From Amorphophallus konjac (lineage: Eukaryota; Streptophyta; Magnoliopsida; Alismatales; Araceae), in the NCBI GenBank assembly GCA_022559845.1, contig CM040125.1:329413829-329477828 (forward strand): DNA of 64,000 nt. The letters are read 5' to 3'. The position numbers and the translations under genes are program-made. Below the pieces are notes generated by a model, which saw nothing but the letters and a program-made list of their open reading frames with translations, was not told the DNA's origin and made no database searches. Positions within the stretch are counted from its first letter, which is position 1. Each line of letters starts with the position of its first letter. Below, one piece after another: positions 43,502 through 54,998 of the stretch.

Positions 43502-45417
43502 GTGGCTGATTTCTTCGCGGAACATCCTGTGCCGGAGAATGATATGTTGGGGACTGAATTACCTGATGATGAGACACTCGAGGCCTGTCAAGCTCAGTCA
43601 GTTATGTGGCAACTGTTCTTTGATGGAGCATCCAGAACGGAGACAGATTCCGATGGAAAGACCAGAATACGGGCTGGAGCCAGTATTGTGCTGAAATCAC
43701 CAGAGGGGGAGGTTGTGCATACTTCCTGTTCTATAAACAAGCCATGCACCAATAATGAAGCCGAATATGAAGCTCTGATAATCGGACTCAATATCAGCCT
43801 CAACATGGGTATCCAAATGCTTCAGGTATTCGGGGATTCGATGTTGATAATAAAGCAAGTCCAAGGGGAGTTCGAAGTGCGGAAGCCAGAACTAAATCCC
43901 TATCACCAGAAGGCTGTACGCCTCATGGCAAAGTTCTATCATATCGAACTCAAACATGTGGGCCGTGGACATAATGCCCAGGCTGATGCACTGGCAAAGC
44001 TGGCCAGCTCGCTAGCAGTCCCGCCAGATGAAACACTGAACATTGTTGTTATGAACCGGCGGCAAGTCCCCAGTATGCTAGAAGGGTGCCCCGAAGAGGA
44101 AGAAGTTGCCACTATCAGCGCAGTACAGGCGTCTGATTGGAGACAGCATTTGCTACAGTGGTTTCTGCACCAACAGCTGCCACAGAAAAGGGAGGAAAAG
44201 ATGAAACTCCTGAGAATCAAAGATTCCTATGAATTCAGAAATGGAACTTTATTCCGAATAATGGCGGATGCACGCAAAAAGATTCTACTCCGCTGCCTGT
44301 CCACTGAGGAAGCTTGGCAAGCGATGAAAGAAATACACGCTGGGACAGCAGGCGCCCACCAGGCTGGCCCCAAAATGAAGATAGAAATCAAAAAGCTGGG
44401 CTACTATTGGCCTACCATGTTTGAAGACTGCTGTAAATTTGCAAAGTCATGCCAGAAGTGTCAGGAACATGCTACCGTGCCTAGAAGGCCACCTACAACT
44501 CTGCACCCTACAGTTCCTAGCTGGCCATTTGCACAATGGGGAACTGATGTAGTCGGGCCACTGCCGACTTCCTCGGCCGGTCATAAGTACATATTGGCCA
44601 TGACAGATTACTTCTCCCGATGGGCGGAAGCTGTAGCATTAAGAGAAGTGACTGGTGAACTGGTCGCCAGATTTATCAAGCAGAATATTATCTTCCGGTT
44701 CGGGATCCCCAACCGAATAATATCTGATAATGGAAGTCATTTCAGAAATCAGAAAATCTATCGACTTGCCGAGAAGTATAAGATTGAATGGAGAACCTCC
44801 ACTCCCTACAATCCCCAGGCAAACGGATTGGCAGAAGCTTTCAACAAGACTTTGTGCACCTTGCTAGCCAAGGTTGTCAGTTCTAATAAAAAGGACTGGG
44901 AAGAAAAGATGTATGAAGCTCTGTGGGCATACCGCACCGTCTTTAAGACACCTACAGGGTGCTCACCATACTCATTGGTATACGGCTCGGAGGCAGTGGT
45001 TCCACTAGAGCTGGAAGTCCCGTCACTCAGAGTGTCAATCCAATATGGCCTGGCCCGTGGCGAACAAACAAATGCTGAAAGAAGGTTAGAAGAACTGACT
45101 GAATTGGAAGGGAAGCGCCTCCAAGCTCAGAAGAATATCCAAATGTATCAGGCCCGCATGGCCACTGCATTCAATAAACTCGTAAGAGGACGAGAATTCA
45201 AGAAAGGTGACCTCGTCATGGTCAAGAAAAAAGAAGTCATGGCGTCCAACCCAAAGGAAAGCTGAATGCTAATTGGGAAGGTCCTTATGTGATACAAAGG
45301 GTCTACGAAGGAGGGGCCTACGTAGTTGTTAACCATCGAGGGGAAATTCAGTTCTCGCCACTCAACGGTAAACACCTCAAGCTGTATCATGCTGCACAAC
45401 CAATATTCCCCGAGTAA
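43502..45417 (+). pseudogene. pol: Second RNase H (archaeal type) and integrase of the Tat element
   Basis: The frame continues from the RNase H after the TAG stop. Residues 35-175 are the second, archaeal-like RNase H with D41 (LFFDGAS), E86 (NNEAEYEAL), D112 (FGDSML) and D162 (NAQADALAKLAS). The integrase zinc-binding HHCC is H279, H286, C317, C320. The catalytic core is D349 (GTDVVG), D409 (ISDNGS) and E445 (GLAEAF), a DD35E spacing. The frame ends at 45265, but coding text (LNANWEGPYVIQRVYEGGAYVV...) continues to TAA 45415-45417 after a one-base slip in the A6 run at 45227-45232. All catalytic residues are present. No chromodomain is seen, as expected for Tat. Confidence 0.92.
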
Positions 45418-45429
45418 TCGGGCCAAAAC

Positions 45430-45975
45430 ACCCTTTCCTTGGCTTAGTGGCATCCCGCCCTAGCCGAGATACTACCTTTCTTCGGCTTAGTGGCATCCAG
45501 CCCTAGCCGAGATATACCTTTTCCTTGGTCTAGCGGCATCCAGCCCTAGCCGAGATACACCCTTTCCTTGGCTTAGTGGCATCCCGCCCTAGCCGAGATA
45601 CACCCTTTCCTTGGATTAGTGGCACTCCGCCCTAACCAAGCTACCTTTCCTTGGTCTAGTGGCACTCTGCCCTGATCGAGCTACCCTTCCTTGGTCTAGT
45701 GGCACTCCGCCCTAGCCAAGCCACCTTTTTGGCTAGCGGCATCCAGCCCTAGCCGAGATACGCCCTTTCCTTGCTTAGCGGCATCCCGCCCTAGCCGAGA
45801 TACACCCTTTCCTTGGATTAGTGGCACTCCGCCCTAACCAAGCTACCTTTCCTTGGCTTAGTGGCATCCAGCCCTAGCCGAGATATACCCTTTCCTTGGT
45901 CTAGCGGCCTCCCGCCCTAGCCGAGCTACACCCTTTCTTGGTATAGCGGCACTCCGCCCTAACCAAGCCATCCCT
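45430..45975 (+). repeat. Tandem array of ~44-bp units after pol
   Basis: About thirteen copies of CCTTGGCTTAGTGGCATCC followed by CGCCCTAGCCGAGATACACC, with 38-45 bp period. Subtypes with GGTCTAGTGGCACTCC and AACCAAGCTACC alternate. It begins 12 bp after the pol stop. No gene. Confidence 0.9.
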
Positions 45976-46067
45976 CATCATGATCTAATGGCATTCCGAC
46001 TTGTCACCCTCCCAAAAAGAGGGGAAGAGAGAATAAAAGAATAAAATAAATAAATAAAAATAAATAA

Positions 46068-46290
46068 GATGGGGTTAAAAATAGAGATACCCCGCCGATC
46101 TTGTTCAGGTTCTCTGAGCAAGGGCAAAAATGGCTAAAACCCAGCTGTGGTGAAAATCCAAAAGGGCACTTCAGGCAAAATCGGGTACCCCGCCACGTGA
46201 AAACCCGAAAGGGCGCGTGGGCAAAAGCAAGAGGGGGCTGGCCCCGGCGAAAACCCGAAAGGGCGCTTGAGTCAGTAACGTGGTGATCCT
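46068..46290 (+). repeat. Duplicated ~220-bp block, first copy
   Basis: Starts GATGGGGTTAAAAATAGAGA and contains several CGAAAGGGCRCKTG units. A near copy is at 47632-47850, so a segment of about 1.56 kb including the intervening array appears duplicated or bounded by this block. Confidence 0.85.
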
Positions 46291-46319
46291 AAAGAAGCCT
46301 CACCTCCCGCCATAAACCT

Positions 46320-47545
46320 CTCGTCAATCGACCGGCACCTTGCCCGATCAACGATCAAACCCACCCAGTATAGATCCTACGTCTGTCCTGATAAAACCCC
46401 CATACCTTGTCCAAAGTCCCGCCATGGCGAAGTTCACCGTTGATCGATCGGCATCCCGCCCGATCAGCGATGAAACCTGTCCGGGCTAGACCCTACGTCT
46501 ATCCTGATGAAACATATGAAATCTTTGCATTGGTATAAACCCAATACCGATGATGAAACCTACTGTTGATCGGTCGGCATCCCGCCCGATCAGCGATGAA
46601 ACCTGTCCGGGCTAGACCCTACGTCTATCCTGATGAAACATACGAAATCTTTGCATTGGTATAAACCCAATACCAATGATGAAACCTGCTGTTGATCGAT
46701 TGGCGCACTGCCCGATCAACGATGAAACCTATCCAGTTTAGACCCTACGTCTATCCTGATGAAACATATGAAATCTTTGCATTGGTATAAACCCAATACC
46801 GATGATGAAATATGCTGTTGATCGATTGGCGCACTGCCCGATCAATGATGAAACCTATCCAGTTTAGACCTTACGTCTATCCTGATGAAGCTTATGAAAT
46901 CCTTGCATTGGTATAAACCCAATACCGATGATGAAACCTGCTGTTGGTCGATTGGCACCCTACCCGATCAACGATAAAACCAGCCCAGTGTAGACCTTAC
47001 GTCTACTCTGATGAAATTCATGAAATCCTTGCATTGGTATAAACCCAATACCGATGATGAAACCCACCTTTGGTCGATGGGCACCCTGCCCGATCGACAA
47101 AGAAACCCGTCCTATTAAATTCACATGTCTCTTTACGTCCCGCCGTGATGAAACCTATCATTGGTCGATCGGCACCTTGCCCGATCAATGATAAAACCTG
47201 TCTGGTTTAGACCTTACGTCTACCCCGATGAAACAAATGAAATCTTTGCATTGGTATAAACCCAATACCGATGATGAAACCTGCTGTTGATCGGTCGGCA
47301 TCCCGCCCGATCAGCGATGAAACCTGTCCGGGCTAGACCCTACGTCTATCCTGATGAAACATATGAAATCTTTGCATTGGTATAAACCCAATACCGATGA
47401 TGAAACCTGCTGTTGATCGGTCGGCATCCTGCCCGATCAATGATAATACCCTATCCAGTTTAGACCTTACGTCTATCCTGATGAAGCCTATGAAATCCTT
47501 GCATCGGTGTATACCCAATACCGATGATAAGAGCAGCCACTGATG
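46320..47545 (+). repeat. Tandem array of ~125-bp units, first block
   Basis: About nine units with TTGATCGRTYGGCAYC, CCCGATCARCGATGAAACC, TAGACCYTACGTCTAYCCTGATGAAAC and CATTGGTATAAACCCAATACCGATGATGAAACC. The last contains GGTAT...ATACC inverted halves. Some units are shortened. Confidence 0.9.
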
Positions 47546-47584
47546 AAGCAGCACATCGCCTGATCCGTGCTAAAAATCCCAGTT

Positions 47585-47587
<3 letters not shown>

Positions 47588-47616
<29 letters not shown>
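47588..47616. repeat. (TA)n microsatellite
   Basis: TA dinucleotide tract of about 28 bp between the two repeat blocks. Confidence 0.95.
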
Positions 47617-47619
<3 letters not shown>

Positions 47620-47631
47620 AATAAATAAAAA

Positions 47632-47850
47632 AGATGGGGTTAAAAATAGAGATACCCCGCCAGACTTGTTCGGACATTCTGAACAAGGGCAAAAATGGCT
47701 AAAACCCAGCTGTGGTGAAAACCCGAAAGGGCACTGCAGGCAAAATCGGGTACCCCGCCACGTGAAAACCCGAAAGGGCGCGTGGGCAAAAGCAAGAGGG
47801 GGCTGGCTCCGGTGAAAACCCGAAAGGGCGCTTGGGTCAGTAACATGGTA
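47632..47850 (+). repeat. Duplicated ~220-bp block, second copy
   Basis: Near copy of 46068-46290, with small differences (e.g. CAGACTTGTTCGGACATTC). Confidence 0.85.
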
Positions 47851-47869
47851 ATTCGAAGTTCCATGCCAA

Positions 47870-48690
47870 CCGGCACACTGTCTTTACCTCCCCTTCACTG
47901 ATGAAACTTTCCGTCGGTCAGTTGGCTCCATTCCCCACCGATGATAAAACCCTTCCGGGGTAGACCTTACATTTACCCTGATGAAATCTACATACCCTCT
48001 TTCAAACGTCCCACCGACAATGAAACCCATCACCATTCTGATGAAGCCTGTCCAGCTCAGACCTCACGTCTGTCCTGATGAAGCCTACGCATTTCTTGGC
48101 AAGCCCCACCTGCGACAAAACCTGTTGGAATAGACCTTACGTCTGTCCTAGCGAGACCTACACCGTCACGTACGTCCAACTGTTGATCGATTGGCACCTC
48201 GCCCGGTCAATGATGAAATCCTCTATCCGGTTTAGACCTTACGTCTATTCTGATGAAACTCATGAGATCCCTTTGCGTCGATATAAACCCAATATCGATG
48301 ATGAAACCCGCTATTGATCGACTGGCACCTTGCCCGATCAATGATAATACACTATCCAGTTTAGACCTTACGTCTATTCTGATGAAACTCATAAAATCCC
48401 TTTGCGTCGATATAAACCCAATATCGATGATGAAACCCGCTATTGATCGACCGGCACCTTGCCCGATCAATGATGAAACCCTACCCAGTTTATACCTTAC
48501 GTCTATTCTAAAATTTCCCTTGCATCGATATAAGCTCAATATCGATGATGAAGTCAACCGTTGGCTGATAGGTACATCGCCTGGCCAATGATACAATCTG
48601 TCCAGTTCGTACTTTATGTCCGTTCTGATGAGAACCACATATCCTTTTCAATGTCCCACCTGCAATAGTCTCTACCCAGCCTAGACCATA
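47870..48690 (+). repeat. Tandem array of ~125-bp units, second, more diverged block
   Basis: Four clear units at about 48180-48590 carry GTCGATATAAACCCAATATCGATGATG in place of the first block's version. Partial units flank them. The 48207-48638 minus-strand frame is a translation of the repeat. Confidence 0.85.
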
Positions 48691-49065
48691 CGTCTACTCT
48701 GATGAGACCTCTTCATTTGCATTCCGGCAAATCGTCTCCCCTACGGCACACATGGCCAATAGGACGTTTGCTGCCACCAACAAAATTCGGTTCAAGCACC
48801 TCCTCAGATGCCGTCACGCGGTGGAGCGAGTTCCCCATCCTTTCTCTGAAGGGGTGGACGCTCTCCTGCCAAGGTACGAGCCATTCGCATGAGGGATTGT
48901 CAAAACCGCTACCCCACCTTCCAAAGTGATAAAACCACATGCAGAATAAGATGGAGACGCATGAAGCCAAGAGATTCCTTTCCATTAAAAAGGGAGTACA
49001 TAAAGGGCCCCGAGGGGACACCATATCACAAAAGAGAACAAAAAGAAAAAGAAGGGATAGACAAT
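48691..49065. other. Spacer between repeat belt and antisense gene
   Basis: No repeat or protein-like frame is seen. It would contain the 3' UTR of the antisense gene. Confidence 0.4.
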
Positions 49066-52000
49066 TTATGGCCGCCGGAATATATCCTCGAAGGCCAGAA
49101 GACCCACATAAGGAGCGGCCCCCAGCTCATGAAGGCGCGCCTCCTCCTCCTGAAGTCCAATGGACATGTCTTGGAGAGACATCACTCGTCCCTCCAGCGA
49201 GGCTACCTCCTCTTCAGACCACGGTCGGATAAAGGATAATTGCTGCAGTTCGGCTCGAAGTCCAGAGAGCTCCGTCTCCAAGATGGCCATCCGGTCTCGC
49301 ACAGCTTCTTCCCGCTGAATAGCACCTTGTAGCTCGGCTCGGCGTTCATCAAGCATAAGCGTCAACTTCCCCAGCTCAGATTTATATTCTGACCTCTGCA
49401 GCTTCAACGCCGTTAGCTTATCAACCATGGTCTGTGCTAGGAAGTCTCTCCGATGCACGAATTTCAGTAGAAGCAGCACCCGCTGAACCCACATGTCCAA
49501 AGGGCAGCCCATGGCCTGCAAGCCAGCGGTGAAGCGATTGGCGATTTCCTTCAGTTGCAGATACGTCAAGCCAGGCTGGGATTCTACCAGCTGATGTAGC
49601 ATGTCCAGATGCTGCCAGACAAAGTTGTCAGAGGAAGCGAAGCCGAAGGAGGCAGAGGGGACGACTTCAAAGGTCACCTCGCCATCGATATCTTCCCACA
49701 ATGCAACGTCCGGCTGAGAGGACGAAGACGGCAGATCTGCTGTAAGGGCTGGCCAGTCCTTTTCTGTGCTCTCCTGCTGAGCTGAAGATTCCTCCCCTAT
49801 CGCTGTATCGGAAGCTATAGCTTGAACATCCACAGGGGGAGAATCGATGAAGGATGGAGCTGCCTCTTCATGAGTCTCTTGAATAGGGGTCTCATCTTCA
49901 GTTGCTCTTTCTGGTGACAGGGAAGGAGCTGCTATAGGCGGAAAAGGCAGAAGTCCAGTCTCTATAGCCACTATGGCAGGGACTGCTGACTCGGGCGCAA
50001 TTGACATTACTGCAGCCGGTATAAAAGCGGAGCTTCTAGATGGATCGGCTTCGGCTCTGAAATCCGAAGCCCTGATAGGAATGCAACTCTCTCCTGAGGC
50101 CCCTAAGTCCAACGATGCTAAATCCGTCGAAGACTGTATCCGCACTGGCACAGGGCGAATGACCTCAGGGACTCCCATGCAAGTTAAAGGCAGAAAAGGG
50201 ACAATAGCCCAGTTTGTAGAGGAAACGTCCATGATAGCTGCGGTTGTGTCTGAGCTAGCAGTGGCAATGCCCTAAAACCAAAGCAAAGCAACTTTCAGCA
50301 CTAGATGAAAGAAACAGATGAAGCAACAAACATGTAAAGGAACCCACCTTTGAAGCAGGGTCCACACCCTCGAAGTGGGGTGAAAGAGAAGGAAGCTCCG
50401 TAGTCGGAGTGACAAATGGTGGAGTTATGTCGATCTCGGTGTCAAGCCCGGCAAACTCCTCTTGCAACTCCTCCTCAGAAGATAGCACCAGCAGCTTAGC
50501 AAGCTGAAAAGACAGAGCACCTTTTGCAAATACAAGCGGGGCCTCTGATTCAGGAGCATCCCCCTCACTGCCGCTCAAAGTCGCTTCCTCCTCATCAGAG
50601 ACGGTCTTAGAACTGCCTGAGGATATTTCCACACTAGCTACACGCTGTGGGGCCACCTCTAAAACATGTCGGGATGTAGACCGGGTAATTATGCGCCTGG
50701 CCGAAACGGTACTCTGCTTCGACTGAGTCTTGTGACCCTCCTGTGGTTGAAGCAATTCTTTTATCATCATAGCTTCAGTCTGCTCTTCGCCTGCCACTGC
50801 TGCAAAAGGGACCTCTGAGGAATATAGCAAAGAAGACAATGCAAGTATGAAACAGATAAAAAAAAACACACTTACCCTCCGCCTCACTAGCCGGCGTGGG
50901 AGAAGGCAACCTGGTCCTCACCACAGAAGGTGCTACAACTGGCTCTTGGGCTGTGCAAAAGGAAGGGGTCAGATTCAAGGACTTCTTTGAAATCCAGCGA
51001 AAGAGAATGAGGAATGCAATTGCAGGCTATTGATGTTACCCTGAACCGATGTCTGAGCAGCCTCCCTTTCAGATTCAAACTCATCAAATGAGGGAATATC
51101 AGGGAGAGGGGTCCCGATGTCCATAGCTACCGAAGCCGATTGCTGAGCATAAACCTTCTTGGCCTTCCTGGCCTTCCCAACTGCAGCCTTAACTACGGAA
51201 GCCTTTCTCTTCTTGCCAGGAGGCAGGGGAGTAGTAGTCGGTGCTGCTGCAGGGATTTCAAAATAAGTAGGCTTCTCAGCCTGCGCAATGATTTTTCTAT
51301 AAAGCCCCTGTCGCTTTATATCAGGCCTGTCTGTTGAAGATGTCAGAGAGGTAATGTGATCAGTGGATGCAAAGTGTGAATACTGAGCAGAAATCACTGC
51401 AGTCAGGAAAGAAGATATCATACCTACTGGGCCGTCGTAAAAGATAGAGAGCGGCCAGTATAGATAAGCTACCTCCTTGGAGCGTGAAGCAGCCTCCTTG
51501 ATAAGCCAGCATACATCGCCAAGTACCTGGCACTTCTCCACTAAAGCTGCCAGGTCACTATGACCATGAAGGTCAAGACACCGAAACAAGTCGAGGTGGT
51601 CCATACCCCAGCCGTCGACATAATGAAAAGAGATAAACAACGGCTTGTTCAATATGCCGGCTATCGGGTTTTCTGCAGATAACCCATGTAAATTCAGCAA
51701 AATAAACAACCAAGACGTCTGCTTGTGGTACGTCTGGGTTCTATCTTCCCGGCGCACAAACGTCCTATATGGGTGAAATCTATCTGTCGGACCCCTCCAA
51801 GAAGCTACTGCCGAGAGCGGCTCTTCGACAGGAAATGGATATTGTTGCGCCTCCAAACGAGCGTCCCCTATACGGCTCAAATGTTTCAAGTTCTGCATGA
51901 GAGTGTCCTCATTGATAGCAGCAAAGACAGGAGCAGGCGGGTCGGAATCCTTTTCCTTCAAAGCCCGACGCTGGGCCAGATAGTTCTCAGCCTCCCTCTG

Positions 52001-54238
52001 GTGCTGTGAATAAAGCCTTCTCAGGTGGGCCTCAGGGATGTCAAACACTGGCCCGGGCTGTTGTTTCAGAAAGGAACGCTCGGTCACGTCCCAGAATGCA
52101 CCTCTACTATCCCTGTAGAAGCTGGTTCGAATGTTCCACCATTTGATATATTCTGATGTTACCCGGGGAACACGGTTAGAAACTGTGGGAACTCTGAAAA
52201 CTGCACCGTCCTGGCGATGGTAGAAATCCCACTACAACCGGCCATCGCCAACAATGGTGGACCCATGCTTAGCCCGGCTATCCAGGGGAAATTGAGCAAC
52301 CGTTGTGGGGATATGCTGGTCATAACCAAAGTTCCGCCCAAAGCGGAATGGATAGTATGGTTCCAGAAGGAGCAGGCCACCCTTTCTGAAAACTAAGACA
52401 CTAGGACGGATGGCCATGGCCCATCTGACCAGCTCCGGCTCCAGGATTGGCCGGGCAGTGTTAACCCCTGAGACAGGATGGATATATGTCTCTACCTCTT
52501 CCAGCTTGCACTCTCTCTGAGGATCAATCAAAGGAGCTGAACCTGCTGCCAAGCTTCAGAAATGAATACTGCCAGGGGCATCCACCGGCACCTTTATCAG
52601 TCGACCCCTTATTTTGAATAGCTGATCATAGAAAGGACCAGGTTCAGCACTGGCAAACTCAATCATTCGGGGCAATACCGTATCTGCCTGCAAAGTTCTG
52701 GGAGCCAACTCAGGAAATAAACTGCAGACCCAGGCGTTGAAAAAATGAAAAGGACCCACGGTCCTCAAAGAACGGGGAGTCCGATGCTTGTACAGATCCC
52801 CCAAAGACTTGTATATCAAACACAGGGCCACTGGGCAGAGCGACAGCCTCATTCCCCAGGCCATCTGACAGGCCGGATATATAGCTTCTGGCCGGATGAT
52901 TGTCTCGTCCCCTTGAGGGAGAGCGAAAGTGCACAGCCAGAATGTGAAGTAAGCCGCACAATGTGTGATGGGGTCTACGCCTGCTGGGTTGGGACCACCG
53001 CTGCCTGCACGGCGCAATGAAGATGGCAGTGCCAACTTATAACGAGGAGCCCTTACCTGCTTGCTAGCAGTCGGACCCACGGAAGGGAAGTCGGCATATT
53101 TCAAGGGCCCGTCAAAGAAGTACTGAATCCACTGCCCTACCCGGATCCGCAGCTTGCTGCCCTTCTCTCGGGGATGATAACCTTTGGAGGACCCTCTACT
53201 GTACGCCAGACAAATGGAGCGATATGCCTTCATCAGGTACCGGTATGAGAAGCCAATGGAATATCCGCCTTCACCATCGGAGCTATCCTTCTCAGAATCT
53301 GCCAAGCAGACTTCTTCATACGGCTCGCCGTCAATAGGCAGTCCGGAAAGCTGTGACAGACTCCAGAGGTCAAGAGATGTCTCACGCTCTGCTGTATAGA
53401 ATATGTTGAATAAGGGGCAGAAGACCTCGAACATCCCACAGCATAACCCTCGGGATATAGGATACCGAAATCGGGAAGCAAAAACACTATGATATACCCC
53501 GGCTCTGATCAGCAGAGGGGCATATTCCTTCAGAACAAACTCAGTAAATTCCACGGCTCCTGCTCGAAATAGGTGGGTGTCAGTGATCTTGGTATCCCCA
53601 AACCAACCAGCGGCCAAATGATACTTGAACTGAATGGCCGAACAATTCAGCACAAAAGGCTCTTCGCGGTACCCCCACTTCACTGGCGCCAGGAAGAGAC
53701 CATAGCCGGGCTTCTCCCTATTGACTCGGCCACTGGCATTATCCCACCGAGCAGGTGTGAACTCCGGGGCCCGGGTCAACATTTTCTTTTCCGGCTCCAG
53801 CTCCGATATGCCAAGGACTGCATCCCAGTCACGCTTCTCCCCGGGAAGATATATAGCCTTTCCGCGATATACTGAATCTTTCAGGCTGTCTCTCTCAACC
53901 AGAATTGCGGCTTCAACTATACGAGCTATTCGGTAGTTCCGCATTCCACCCACGGTGAAGGTCCGGATAAACGGCAGCAAGTGTTTGTCCTTCGGGAAAT
54001 CCGGGCGATAATCAGTGCCCCGTCTGAAACATGTTTCCATGGCAGTGGAGTATACCCGGGATGTTGACACCGTATCGGTATCAGAATCGGATGATTCATC
54101 AACGGAAGCGATCTTGTCGTATCCGAAGTCTAAGCTGTGCACGTTCAGCCAGTTTACTGTGGCCCGTGATATATCTGGTTGGGCTGACGAACTTGTTCCG
54201 ACGGCTCCAGAAGATGTAGCAGCAGAGCCGGAAGCCAT
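49066..54238 (-). CDS. Antisense four-exon gene: plant-mobile-domain-like protein with C-terminal coiled coil (two nonsense codons)
   Basis: Start ATG at 54238 (MASGSAATSSG). Predicted exons are 54238-51040, 50950-50876, 50814-50348 and 50271-49066, summing to 4947 nt: 1648 codons plus stop, with every junction in frame. Two nonsense codons lie in exon 1 (TGA 52556-52558, TAG 52229-52231). Residues about 240-305 (LIRAGVYHSVFASRFRYPISRGLCC..., ...LSQLSGLPIDGEPYEE) and about 425-480 (HCAAYFTFWLCTFALPQG..., AWGMRLSLCPVALCLIYKSLGDL) resemble the plant mobile domain found in transposon-derived and host MAIN-type proteins. The middle is Lys-rich then acidic; exon 4 ends in a Leu/Glu-rich coiled coil of about 120 residues. 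Function is unknown. Antisense accessory ORFs are known in some Tat elements such as Grande; whether this protein matches them needs a search. Confidence 0.75.
50272..50347 (-). other. Intron 3 of the antisense gene
   Basis: GTGGGTTCC donor after CTTCAAAG and TTGGTTTTAG acceptor before GGCATTGCC; 76 bp. It joins ...VDPASK to GIATASSDTT in frame (phase 0). Confidence 0.75.
50815..50875 (-). other. Intron 2 of the antisense gene
   Basis: GTAAGTGTG donor and TATTCCTCAG acceptor with a T-rich interior; 61 bp. It joins ...ASEAE to EVPFAAV in frame (phase 1). Confidence 0.8.
50951..51039 (-). other. Intron 1 of the antisense gene
   Basis: GTAACATCA donor and CTTTTGCACAG acceptor; 89 bp. It joins ...AQTSVQ to AQEPVVAPS in frame (phase 1). 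Confidence 0.75.
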
Positions 54239-54248
54239 TGCAGTGTCT

Positions 54249-54445
54249 GCAGTCGAAGAAGAAATGTGAATTAAAAGTCCTAAAATAAAAGTCAGTCTTA
54301 TAAAGATTGTAACATGAGACCCTATGAAAATTTCGGCAGCATCTCCCCTTATTCGGGGTCTGCCCAAAAAGAATAGGGAGTCACCAACCAAGAGGGGGTG
54401 ATCCCGGAAGCAAAAGGGATTAAATCCCCAAAAAACATCATACCC
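54249..54445 (-). other. Possible 5' UTR intron of the antisense gene
   Basis: On the minus strand GTATGATG follows CGTCCCGG, and TCGACTGCAG precedes ACACTGCAATGG, the context of the proposed start codon. No long frame is needed across it. Inferred from splice consensus only. Confidence 0.35.
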
Positions 54446-54574
54446 GGGACGGGAAGAACTCGCGGCCACCGCCGAGAGGATGAAAACGGCTAGCGCCGAA
54501 GAAAAGAAATGGAGAGAAGAGAAGCTGAAGAAAGAGAAAGGAAGGGTGAGAATGAGAAGAGAAAGGGCCTCGGC

Positions 54575-54795
54575 GCCCTAAATAGGGGCCCGAGCGACTA
54601 GGGTCTCGGCGCGGTGAAACGCGCGCCGAGAACCCCCCAGGCCGAGAGCCCCCTTGGGCCAAAAGGGCACGCCGAGATCCCCAGGCCGAGAGCCCCCTTT
54701 GGCCAAGCGCGCCGGGAAGCTATGCGCGTCGAGAAGCTCCGCGCCGGGAGGTCTTCGTGCGCCGAGAAGCCCCTGGCCCCGTGCCAAGAAGCCCC
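54575..54795 (-). promoter_or_regulatory. Putative promoter of the antisense gene
   Basis: On the minus strand a CTATTTAG TATA-like string (54577-54584) is followed by a CT-rich leader typical of plant 5' UTRs. Upstream (54593-54790) is a GC-rich run of GCCGAGA and GCGCGCCG elements with CTTTGGCCAA, resembling text at 34745-35035 inside the element's own LTR. Transcription start is inferred. Confidence 0.4.
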
Positions 54796-54984
54796 AAAAT
54801 GCTGAAAATAAAGAAGATATGAAGATGGAAAAAAGTGAAAATGAAGAATACGTGTGCAGAATATTGTTGCAACGAGATGATCAGGTCTGAGAATCGGATT
54901 GAAGAGAAATTGAGGAAGATGCCCTCGAATAATGAACGTCACCTGCAGGCCCCGTGCCGCCCATTCTGCGCTTACGCCGCCCGC

Positions 54985-54998
54985 AGGTGGGGGGCATT
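54985..54998 (+). other. Polypurine tract of the Tat element
   Basis: AGGTGGGGGGCATT lies immediately before TGTTGACACC of the 3' LTR. Confidence 0.85.

Noticed and set aside
48078..48638. Frames of 79-143 codons with repeated IDVRSKLD or PINDETLPS
   Set aside because: Translation of the 125-bp tandem repeat.
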